Below, one piece after another: positions 40,901 to 52,900 of a stretch of 64,000 nucleotides of DNA. This stretch comes from Hanleya hanleyi. Lineage: Eukaryota > Mollusca > Polyplacophora > Lepidopleurida > Hanleyidae. Location: contig JAVTVY010018901.1 in assembly GCA_036873755.1 (NCBI GenBank), positions 16,468 through 80,467 of the forward strand, given 5' to 3'. Both the position numbers and the translations under genes were made by a program. The notes under the pieces were generated by a model. The model saw only the letters and a list, made by a program, of their open reading frames with translations. It was not told the DNA's origin and did not search any database. Positions within the stretch are counted from its first letter, which is position 1. Every line of letters starts with the position of its first letter.

Positions 40901-43900
40901 AGTTTGCATACCTGGAGCTTATGTCCCCCCCCCCAAATAATGATAATGGTGGGCTTGTGTCAATCAGAGTGATTCTATGCCATTAAGTTGTTATCAAACT
41001 TGTGCAATGCATAAATTGCCACTGATAAAGCTGCACTTTCTTGCATGCTGTAATCCCAGCACACCACTCATGTGAAAACGAAGTCTATTATATACGGTAC
41101 AGAAATCACACAAACTGTATCCGCAGGGCTGTATTCAGGGATTTTTGCAGGTTCCGATCCCAAAGTCCCAATTCCTTTTCGTAATTCATTATTGAGGGTC
41201 CAATTTCTTTAGTGAATTTCGGCGCAAAGAGCCTGTGATCAATCATAAAACAAAGGTTTATTAACATGAAATTCAATACCCTCTAGTATGCAATCGGATC
41301 AATATTGAGGCTCCCTGAAGCTTTTTCTTTGAGTACCGGTATTTCCTTTCAAATTGAACAACAACAACAACACTTTCATTTTTTGTTTCATTTGAGTTTT
41401 GGGCACCCATACGTTTTCGGGAACTAAATTGGCTCTAGATGCAACCCTGATCCTACTTGACTAAAAAGAAACAGGCTGAGGGGTCCACACACCTTTTAGG
41501 TGCTTGCCTGCAATTCATGTTGGCTTGTACAGCCCATATCTCATTTACTATTTAATGGACAACTTTGAAAATTACATGGAAGATGCTTAAAACATTGTAG
41601 ATGTGCACTGTTTGTTCCCCTTTCTGTGATTTTCCACAAATATGTCGCTTTATATCTCTCTTGATAATTGAACCGGCACGGGTTCGAGCCCAGCTGGTCC
41701 ATGTGTGAAAGTTTGTCAGTTACTTGCCGAAGGGCGGTGGTTCTCTCCGGGTACTCCGGCTTCCTCCACCAACCAAACTGACTGTCACCATATGAGTGAA
41801 ACAAACTTGACTGTGACATTAAGCCAAATTCCCCCCCCCCCCTTGATAATTGCAGAAAAAGATTTAAATTTTCTTACTAAATGCTTAGTATTATGTACGT
41901 GTGCACTGTCATCATTTTTACCTGTTTTGATAATTTCCCCAAGAGTTATGGCTCTTTATCATCCTTATCAACCATGCTTGTCACATCATGTTTCATTTAC
42001 CATTTGATGGATAACTTCGAAACTTACATGGCAGATACTTAGTATCTTGCAGATGTGCACTGTTGCACATATTTTGTGATGGCGATTTCCGTTTGGCCGC
42101 CCATCTCTCTGTATCATGTTAGGCCTGTATTTTTTGCAGTTTTCTATCACAGTTAAACAAATTTTTGTGTGGATAGGCTAGGTGGAGACGATGTGTTGCA
42201 TACCAAAATTGAGGTCGAGATCAAAGGTCACTATAGCCTAAAAATCAGAAAATCACTGAAAATTACAAATTTTTGTTAGTGGAAAAGTAGTGGGGAAAAG
42301 ATGTCACATACCAAAGTTGAGGTCAAGGTCACTGTGACTCCAAAATCTTGAAATCGTTATTAAATCGCAATTGTTTGTGCCTGCATGTAGTTGGGGAAGG
42401 TGATGTGTCACATACCAAAATTAAGATCAAGGTTGATGTGACCCCAAGATCAGGAAATCATTAAGATCACAACAAGAAATCTGTTTTAGTGAAGTCAAGT
42501 CATTGGGTCAAGGTCACTGTGACCCCCAAATCAGCAAATTATAGATGTTTTGAATACCAAAATAGAGGTCAACGGTCAATGTCACTAAGCCCGATCATGG
42601 CTGTGGAATGTGACCAAATTTCATTTATACCACCAAGCCTTTATCCAGACGTATAAAAAACTAAAGTTACCACAGTTGGAAAAAAAACTTGACGATTACT
42701 GTCAGAATGCACCATTTGATATCTGGATGTAAAGGGAGGGCAGCTTGCATTGGACCCCATTAGCAGATAAGGTAGATTCTACATTTTCAGAATATCCAGG
42801 CAGATCCCTGGATATCCATAGCCGAGAGGCATCCATAGCAAAGCCTTGTGCCTCCAGTGCTCATATTAGGGGTGGTCCATCAGGGGATTCCCTTTGAAGG
42901 TACCTTAAATAAAGTACCAAACCAGTTGGTGAGCTATGTACATGTAGCTTGGTTTTATTCATCACCTGTGTATCTTACACTTATTGAAAGTTGTAAAACT
43001 GTCAGAGTTTATTCACACTGTCTTCCGGTGGCTGCTTTGGTAAACTTGACAGTTGAGATAACCTGTCATGAATGAAATATTAATCCTGTTCAACAGGCTC
43101 TATAGGTGTACATTCTGTAGTACAGAGTTCTTCAATTAAGTGCTACTCTGGTATATCAGAGAAAAATGGAAAATGCTGTGTTAACATCCCTACACTACAC
43201 AAGTTGGAAGAAAAGAAATTTTTGTGTGACGGAATGCATTCTTCAGTGTAGTGGCCAACATACATACATATTCCAGTTATTACAGGATTTTTGCTGCGTT
43301 AATTCATTTTTCACGTTTATACAGAGACCATCAAAAAAGTTGAAATGCTAACAGTAACGTTTGGCACTCAAGTCACACAATGGCTGAGAGCTATTAATCT
43401 GTATATATATTTGTAAAACCTCTCTCATAGGTTCAACACACTACATGTAGTAAAGTAATCGAATGGAAATACTGTCGATTTCTAAATCTTGTTCTACATA
43501 GGATAAAAACTAGCTGAAGATTTACTCACTTGTGAAACTGATAGAGATCATTGAATAGAGTTTAATGAAATAACGGTGCATCATTTGATGTCCTTCCAAT
43601 TTCGAAGTATTTGATTGGTCGATCAATTCAAATTTTCAACTGAAGATCTGGGTTATTCATTCTCTGATGAAGAAAGAGTTTCTGTAAAAATTCATTCAGT
43701 ATATTATTACCTACCATGATTGTGAATCATAAATCTATCCACATATCTCCCGTGCTGTTTCATCAACTCCAATAACCTGTTATCTTCACTGATCTTATTA
43801 GCTTCATTAGGATTAATTGTCCCCCGCCACATAAGTGGGCATTCGTAATTTCATCTTTCTGTTTCGTTACACATTTCTACACTATTGAACCAATCGAAAG

Positions 43901-46900
43901 ATAAGTTCTCGAGTTATTTGTCGGACAAGATAGTTAAGTGTAAAGATCCAACTGCTGACATTGCAAGATGGCTTATGGTGGCCATCTTGGATTACAGAGG
44001 TACATGAAAACCAATCTCAATCGTCCTCTCATTGATTGTGAAGACACTCCCCAAGTATGAAGTCAATCATCAGTTCAATAGTTCTTGAGTTATTGGTCAG
44101 ACAAGAATTGTATAAAGAGCCAATTGCTGGCAATGCAAGATGGCTGTTGGCGGCAATCTTAGATTACACAGGTAACACACATTCAAGTTTGAACTCGATT
44201 GGTTCAATAGTTCTCGAGTTATTGGTCAAACAAGAAATGTGTAACAAAATGACAGAACAACGAAATGACGGAATGAGAGAAAGATGGACTTATGAACGCC
44301 CACTTACATGTATGTGACGGGGGACAATTAATCCTTCTGAAGCTAATCAGATAGCTTGTCGTGAGAGGCGACTAACTGGGGCACCCATGGGGTTCCTGGG
44401 TTCGAGAAGGAATAGGACCCCACCCATGGGGTTCTCGGGTCTAAAAGTAATAGGGCCCTACCCGTGTGGCTTCCGCGTGTGAAGAAATAGGACCCAACGT
44501 TGTGATATGACTGAAATAGTGTTGAAAGCGACTTTTAATTCTATTCACTCACTCACCGATAAAACAAACTAGGTATTATTGGGGAAACTAGTTATAAACT
44601 AGTTCATCAAATTGAAAGATCATTTGGCTTTTATCCAGATAAAGAAATTCTGCTTTGTCCAGTGGGGAAACTACTGCCATTGATAACAACAGCAAGAGAT
44701 GTTAGGTGCATGTGTTCTTATCTTTTCAATACTAGTACATGTGACTTATAAAATGGAAGACAAACAGCTTGTGGTGGCAAAAAATGTATTAGTTTATCTA
44801 ACCTGGGCTATACTCCTCCCGGGTATTCAAAATGAAGATTCATGGTTCCCTGGCCTATTTTTGGCAGTGTAAGCAGTAAGTGTTGATTTCGGAGTGATAG
44901 TCTGCTGAAAACCCCTACAGTGTAGACTATGATAGCAGCAATATAGCATGGTAGGCTTCATTGAAAACATTAATAATGTACTTTGAAGATGTATTTAGTC
45001 GAGATACAGTGATAAGCCAACCAACATGATATATTTAGAATAGTCAATTTTATTTCCTTGCATTCCTGGTCTGAGAATGCATGATAATGTCTTTACCTAC
45101 AACAACACAGCTACTCTCCTAACTCAATGTCGTCCCCCCTCACAAAATGCAGTCTCTGTGGATACGTTTTGTTTTATGCTTACTGTCTGTCACTCTATCA
45201 AAGAATTAATTTTGGTACAATGCAGCAGACTAGTTGGAATATACTAGTCCCTCTGTCTATCACACTGGACATACCAACCCATCTGTCCATCACACTGACC
45301 ATTTTTGCCCCTCTGGTATCACACTGGCCTTACCAGCCCCTCTTTCCATCACACTGGCCTTACCAGCCTCTCTGTTCATCACACTGGCCTTACCAGCCCC
45401 TCTGTCCATCACACTGGCCTTACCAGCCCCTCTTTCCATTACACTGGCCTTACCAGCCTCTCTGTCCATCACACTGGCCTTACCAGCCCCTCTGTCCATC
45501 ACATTGGCCTTACAAGCTGCTCTGTTCATTGGACTGGCCTTACCAGCCCCTGTGTCATCACACTGACCTTACCAGTCCCTCTGCCCATCACACTGACCTT
45601 ACCAGCCCCTCTGTCTGTCCCACTGGCCTTACCAGTCCCACTGTTCATCACATAGGCTTTACCAGCCCCTCTGTCGATCACACTGGCCTTACCAGCCCCT
45701 CTGTCCATCACACTGGCCTTACCAGCCCCTCTGTTCGTCACAATGACCTTACCAGCCCCTCTGTCCATCAAACTGGCCTTACCAGTCCCTCTGTCCATCA
45801 CATGGGCCTTACCAGTCCCTTTGTAACATGCCGCTTGGGGCTCGCGGGGATTGACCTGGGGTGTCGTTGTGCACACTCAGGGTCATGGTAAGAATAGTCC
45901 TCAGCTCTTCAGAGAGCTTGTCATAAGAGGCGACTAACTGGGGCACCCGTGGGGTTCCCGGGTGTGAAAAGGAATAGGAACCAAACTTCGTGATATGACT
46001 GAAATAGTGTTGAAGCGACGTTAAATCATATTCACTCACTCACCCCTCTGTCGCACTGGCCTTACCAGCCCCTCTGTCTATAACATTGGTGTTACCAGTC
46101 CTATCCATTACACTGGCCTTACCAGCCCCTCTGTCCATAACATTGGCCTTACCAGTCCCTCTGCCCATCACACTGGCCATACCAGCCCCTCTGCCCATCA
46201 CACTGGCCTTACCAGCCCCTGTGTCCATCACACTGGCCTTACCAGCCCCTCTGTCCATCACACTGGCCTTACCAGTCCCTCTGCCCATCACACTGGCCTT
46301 ACCAGCTCCTCTGCCCATCACACTGGCCTTACCAGCCCCTCTGTCCATCACACTGGCCTTATTGTATCAGCCCTTCTGTTAGTCACACTGGCTGTAACAT
46401 GCAGCCCCTCTTTTAGTCACAATGGACTTACCAGTCTTTCTGCCCATCACATTGACCTTACCAGCCCCTGTGTCCATCACACTGGCCTGGATCCCTCCTG
46501 TGTGGTTTGGGGGTGTGAACAGAAATAGGACCCAACATCGTGATATGACTGAAATATGGTTGAAAGCGACGTTAAATCATATTCACTCACTCACACTGGC
46601 CTGACCAGCCCCTCTGTCCATCACACTGGCCTTACTGCACCAGCCCTTCTGTTAGTCATACTGGCCTTACCATGCAGCTCCTCTGTTAGTCCCACTGGCC
46701 TTACCAGTCCCTCTGTCCATCACAATGGCCTTGCTGTACTGGCCCTTTTGTTAGTTACACTGGACTTGCCAGGTCGTCTGTCCATCACACTGGCCTTGCC
46801 AGCCCCTCTGTTAGCCACACTGTCCTCACTGTACCAGTCATTCTGTTAGTCACACAGGCCTTACCACTTGCCCCTCTTCTAGTCACACAGGCCTCACAAT

Positions 46901-49900
46901 GCAGCCCCTCTTTTAGTTACACTGGCCTTACCATGCAGCCCCTCTGTTAGCCACACTGGCCTTACCAGCCCCTCTGTTCATCACACTGTCCTCACTGTAC
47001 CAGTCATTCTGTTAGTCACACAGGCCTTACCACTTGCCCCTCTTTTAGTCACACAGGCCTTACAATGCAGCCCCTCTTTTAGTTACACTGGCCTTACCAT
47101 GCAGCCCCTCTGTTAGCCACACTGGCCTTACCATGCAGCCCCTCTGTTAGTCACACTGGCCTTACCAGCCCCTCTGTTAGTCACACTGGCCTTACCAGCC
47201 CCTCTGTTAGGCACCCAATCATGCACTCAACCAATCACTCACTCACTCACTGAGTCATTCAATCACTCATCCAATCACACACTCACTGACTGACTCACTC
47301 AGTCACCCAATCATGCACTAACCCAATCACTCACCCAATCACGCACTAACCCAATCATTCACTCACCCAATCACTCACCCACTCAATTACTCAATCACTC
47401 ATCCAATTACACACTCACCAAATCACTCACTCTTTCACTCCAGGTCATGGTAAGAATAGGCCACAGCCCCTAAGAGAGCTTGTCGTGAGAGGCACTTACT
47501 GAGGTATCCATGGGGCTTCCTGATGTTGAAAGGAATAGGACCATACCCATATGGTTTCCAGGTGTGAAAAAGAATAGGACCCCACCTGTGAGGTTCCGGG
47601 TGTTAAAAGGAATAAGACTCTATCCGTGTGGTTTCCGGGTGTGAAAAGTAATAGGAACTAAACGTCGTGATATGACTGAAATAGTGTTGAAAGCGACATT
47701 AAATCATATTCACCCAATCATGCACTCAACCAATCACTCACACACCCAATCAATCACTCACCCACTCACTCAACCAATCAATCAATAAATCATTCACTCA
47801 CTCACTCACTCGATTTCTGGATGCAGGGGAGAAGATCCCTGGACTGTCGATGTTATTGCTGTTGGAAGATGGCTGGTCAGAGAGTGGACCACTGAATTGG
47901 ACCAATACTGATGAACAGACTCACCAGTATAATTATAAGGTATGACAATACTGGTGAACAGACTTATCAGTATAATTATAAGGTATGACAATACTGGTGA
48001 ACAGACTTACCAGTATAATTATAAGGTATGACAATACTGGTGAACAGACTTACCAGTATAATTATAAGGTATGACAATACTGGTGAACAGACTTACCAGT
48101 ATAATTATAAGGTATGACAATATAGGTGAACAGACTTACCAGTATAATTATAAGGTATGACAATACTGGTGAACAGACTTACCAGTATAATTATAAGGTA
48201 TGATAATACTGGTGAACAGACTTACCAGTATAATTATAAGGTATGACAATACTGGTGAACAGACTTACCAGTATAATTATAAGGTATGACAATACTGGTG
48301 AACAGACTTACCAGTATAATTATAAGGTATGACAATACTGGTGAACAGACTTATCAGTATAATTATAAGGTATGACAATACTGGTGAACAGACTTACCAG
48401 TATAATTATAAGGTATGACAATACTGGTGAACAGACTTGTCAGTATAATTATAAGGTATGACAATACTGGTGAACAAACTTACCAGTATAATTATAAGGT
48501 ATGACAATACTGGTGAACAGACTTATCAGTATAATTATAAGGTATGACAATACTGATGAACAGACTTACCAGTATAATTATAAGGTATGACAATACTGGT
48601 GAACAGACTTATCAGTATAATTATAAGGTATGACAATACTGATGAACAGACTTACCAGTATAATTATAAGGTATGACAATACTGGTGAACAGACTTATCA
48701 GTATAATTATAAGGTATGACAATACTGATGAACAGACTTACCAGTATAATTATAAGGTATGACAATACTGGTGAACAGACTTACCAGTATAATTATAAGG
48801 TATGACAATACTGGTGAACAGACTTATCAGTATAATTATAAGGTATGACAATACTGGTGAACAGACTTATCAGTATAATTATAAGGTATGACAATACTGG
48901 TGAACAGACTTACCAGTATAATTATAAGGTACTGGTGAACAGACTTACCAGTATAATTATAAGGTATGACAATACTGGTGAACAGATTTATCAGTATAAT
49001 TATAAGGTATGACAATACTGGTGAACAGACTTACCAGTATAATTATAAGGTATGACAATACTGGTGAACAGACTTACCAGTATAATTATAAGGTATGACA
49101 ATATAGGTGAACAGACTTACCAGTATAATTATAAGGTATGACAATACTGGTGAACAGACTTACCAGTATAATTATAAGGTATGACAATACTGGTGAAGAC
49201 AGACTTACCAGTATAATTATAAGGTATGACAATACTGGTGAACAGACTTACCAGTATAATTATAAGGTATGACAATACTGGTGAACAGACTTACCAGTAT
49301 AATTATAAGGTATGACAATACTGGTGAACAGACTTACCAGTATAATTATAAGGTATGACAATACTGGTGAACAGACTTACCAGTATAATTATAAGGTATG
49401 ACAATACTGGTGAACAGACTTATCAGTATAATTATAAGGTATGACAATACTGGTGAACAGACTTACCAGTATAATTATAAGGTATGACAATACTGGTGAA
49501 CAGACTTATCAGTATAATTATAAGGTATGACAATACTGGTGAACAGACTTACCAGTATAATTATAAGGTATGACAATACTGGTGAACAGACTTACCAGTA
49601 TAATTATAAAGTATGACAATACTGGTGAACAGACTTATCAGTATAATTATAAGGTATGACAATACTGGTGAACAGACTTATCAGTATAATTATAAGGTAT
49701 GACAATACTGGTGAGCAGACTTACCAGTATAATTATAAGGTATGACAATACTGGTGAACAGACTTGCCAGTATAATTATAAGGTATGACAATACTGGTGA
49801 ACAGACTTACCAGTATAATTATAAGGTATGACAATATAGGTGAACAGACTTACCAGTATATATAATTATAAGGTATGACAATACTGGTGAACAGACTTAC

Positions 49901-52900
49901 CAGTATAATTATAAGGTATGACAATACAGGTGAACAGACTTGCCAGTATAATTATAAGGTATGATTAAAATCAGATTATTACACCTGTCAACTTTGAAAT
50001 GAACTTCCCATCATAATTTTTGTGAAATTAAATGCAATAAATGTGCCTGTTGTTCATTGAGCAGTAACACAGTGTATAATGGAATAGAATTGATAACTTT
50101 TTTGTCCTGTGGATATTACAAAGGAGAGGATATGATAAACCATCTAGAATGCCCACATCAGCTTCAACTATGTAGGCAGACATTCGTGAAATGATTGAAA
50201 TTGTTCTGAAATCCAACTCACTCCAGGTAAGCTGAACATACCAGAATAACTGGAATGTTGTGTGGTTTATCCTTGATTCTTAACTTTCCTCATGTGGACA
50301 GATTTTTCGCATTAACCGGGTATTCTTCGTCCTGATGAAAGCTGTAAACTGTCCATGTACAGTGGTCTAATACCAGTTATTTCCTTCCATTATTAGGTCA
50401 ATCAGATACCAGAATACCTTGACCGGTTCACTCCTCGCGACAACTTCTGTCACATGATCAGATGGGCCAATCAAATTAAAGGTTTGTTCGCATGTTTTTG
50501 TTATGCTTAATAATCAATGATATATTTGAACTATATAGGCTTGCTGTAAATTTTACAAACACCGGGCATCCGTAATTCCGTTGTTTCCTGTAATTTTGTC
50601 TTTCCGTTATGTACACATTTTTTGTCTGACCAATATCTCGAGAATCATTTATCTGATCGACTTCAAACTTGCAGATTGTCTTATCATCAGTGAGAGGACG
50701 ATTGGGATAGCTGGCCACCATCAGCCATCTTGAATTTTAATCGCTTGGATCTTGTCTGGGCAATTACTCGAGACTGAATGAACTAATCGACTTCAAACTT
50801 GGAGAGTGGCTCAACATCGTTGAGAGGACGGATGGGATTGCCTTCCATTTACCAGTGTAATCCAAGATGGTCAGCATCAACCATCTTGAATTGTCAGCAG
50901 TTGGATCTTGACACATTTCTTGTCCAACCAATAACTTTTGAACTGATCAACTTCAAATTGGAGAGTGCCTTGACATCGGTGAGAGAACAGTTTGGGATTG
51001 CTTTCCAGTTACCTGTATAATCCAAGATGGCCACCATTAGCCATCTTGCATTGTCGATCCTTTACACAATTCTTGTCCGACCAAAATCTTGAGAACTGTT
51101 GAACCAATCGGCTTCAAATTTGGAGAGTCTTGACGTCAGTGAGAGGACAGTTGGCATGCTTTTCAGTTACCAGCCAACTTGGAGTTTAGCAGTTTGATCT
51201 TGTCCGGACATTAACTCAAGGTCGATTGAACCGATCAACTTCAAACTTGGACAGTGGCTTGACATCGGTGAGAGGACAGTTGGGATTGCTTTTCAATTAC
51301 CTGCATAATCCAACATGGCCATTGTCAGCCATCTTGAATTTTAAGTGCTTGGATCTTGTCTGGGCGATAAATCAAGAACAAGAACTGAAAAACTTCAAAC
51401 TTCCAGCGAGAGGATGGTTGGGATTGCTTTTCAGTATTACACAGTGTGTAATACAAGATAACTGCCAGCTGTCTTGGATTTTCAGTAGCTGGATCTTGTC
51501 CAGACAATAACTCGAGAACTATTGAACTGCATGCATTGACTTGTGCGATGTATGGCTCATCAGACAGATCTCCATTTTCAAAGTCATACTCTTAATCAAT
51601 GATATATGATATCATGAACCGAAAGAAATCGACCATAGAGGTCCCCCCCACAGCTTCTGGCAGGGGCTATGGTTGATTTTTTAATTAAAGAAAATTTATT
51701 TCTGGTTTAATCTGGTTTTGTGTTGCAATAACAGTAGCCACTAAACAGTCGATTAAAAATAGTATGCGATTGAATTTATTGGAGCAGGAATTTGATAAAA
51801 CAGCTGATAAACAATTTAATTATTCAGTTACAAGGGGAATCAAATTCAATAGATGAGTATGTTGACAAAATGGTCCAAATATGATGTAGTCGACAATCCA
51901 TCATTTATTCACTTAACATGCTGTTATGATGAACTGGTGAAATGATCAGTTTACCCACTAAAATCGATCAGGTTACCCACTATCATTATCGGTTTACCAC
52001 AATCTCTTGTGTTAACATGTATTTAACCCTGAAGTTAACATAGGGTACCAATTATAACAAGTTACTTGAGTTTTATTACAGCACAGGGGAAACATTTTAG
52101 GACTAATTGAATTGAATTTGATGATAGAATGATTGAATGTGTTACTGTGTGCTCAAATGGCGGCAATTAAAGTTACCAGTAATGTTGACTAGGATTTGAT
52201 TGCTGATTTTATTATTAATAAATACGATTAAATTTTACAACATTGCAGTTCTGTCCAGCATCGCTCCAGAGTGTTACATTCTGCCAGAGCACCAAGGAGA
52301 GCTCCAGCATGTCATGAAATGCTCACACAAGCGGGCGCTGTGGTCCATGAAGCCTGTCATCCACTCAGAGAAATTGCCATGTCTATTTGGTACCGAGTCG
52401 TCGGAGCCCTTCCGAAATATCAAACCGTAAGAATTGTTTGGAAAATTATGTTTGATCTTCATTATATTAAAAGAAGATAACTGATAAACTGGAATGAAAG
52501 TATTCTCGATTACATGTGTATGTGTAATAGTGGGCTATATATATTACAATGCACCCACTCAAAGGACAATGAACAGCAAAGAGAATTTATATGCACATGT
52601 ATTTTCACTCCTCAGCCCATATGGGCTAAGGGGATTTGTTATGGTCATTTACATCAGTCAGTCTGTCCGTCTGTCTGTCTGTTAACTTTTTTTCGTCATT
52701 ACCATATCTACAAAACTATTGCAAGGAAGATCACGAAACTAAGCTTGCACACAAGTACTGTATATCTTGTAGATGTGCTTTTCACATACTTTGGATCTTT
52801 GTCTCTGTTTATTTTTAATTCATGTGTATGACAACTGTCCATGTTCTGTGGGCCACTTCAGAATGAAAACGACGCTCTTTACTTTTTACATGGCTTATGA

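Larger units (their letters stand above)
45245..47215. repeat. 30-bp minisatellite 'ctggccttaccagcccctct'
   Basis: Roughly 55 units of 'cactggccttaccagcccct' + 'ctgtccatca', with a ctgttagtca variant block to the right. Interrupted by two SINE insertions (45829-46044, 46489-46594). Unit length is a multiple of 3, so long open frames (up to 254 codons) appear on both strands; these are artefacts. Confidence 0.93.

Noticed and set aside
45127..45891. 254-codon plus-strand open frame and matching minus-strand frames
   Set aside because: 30-bp minisatellite without stops; many frames are open at once, so none is supported.
47904..49964. CRISPR-like array
   Set aside because: Units are directly adjacent with no unique spacers, and the genome is animal.
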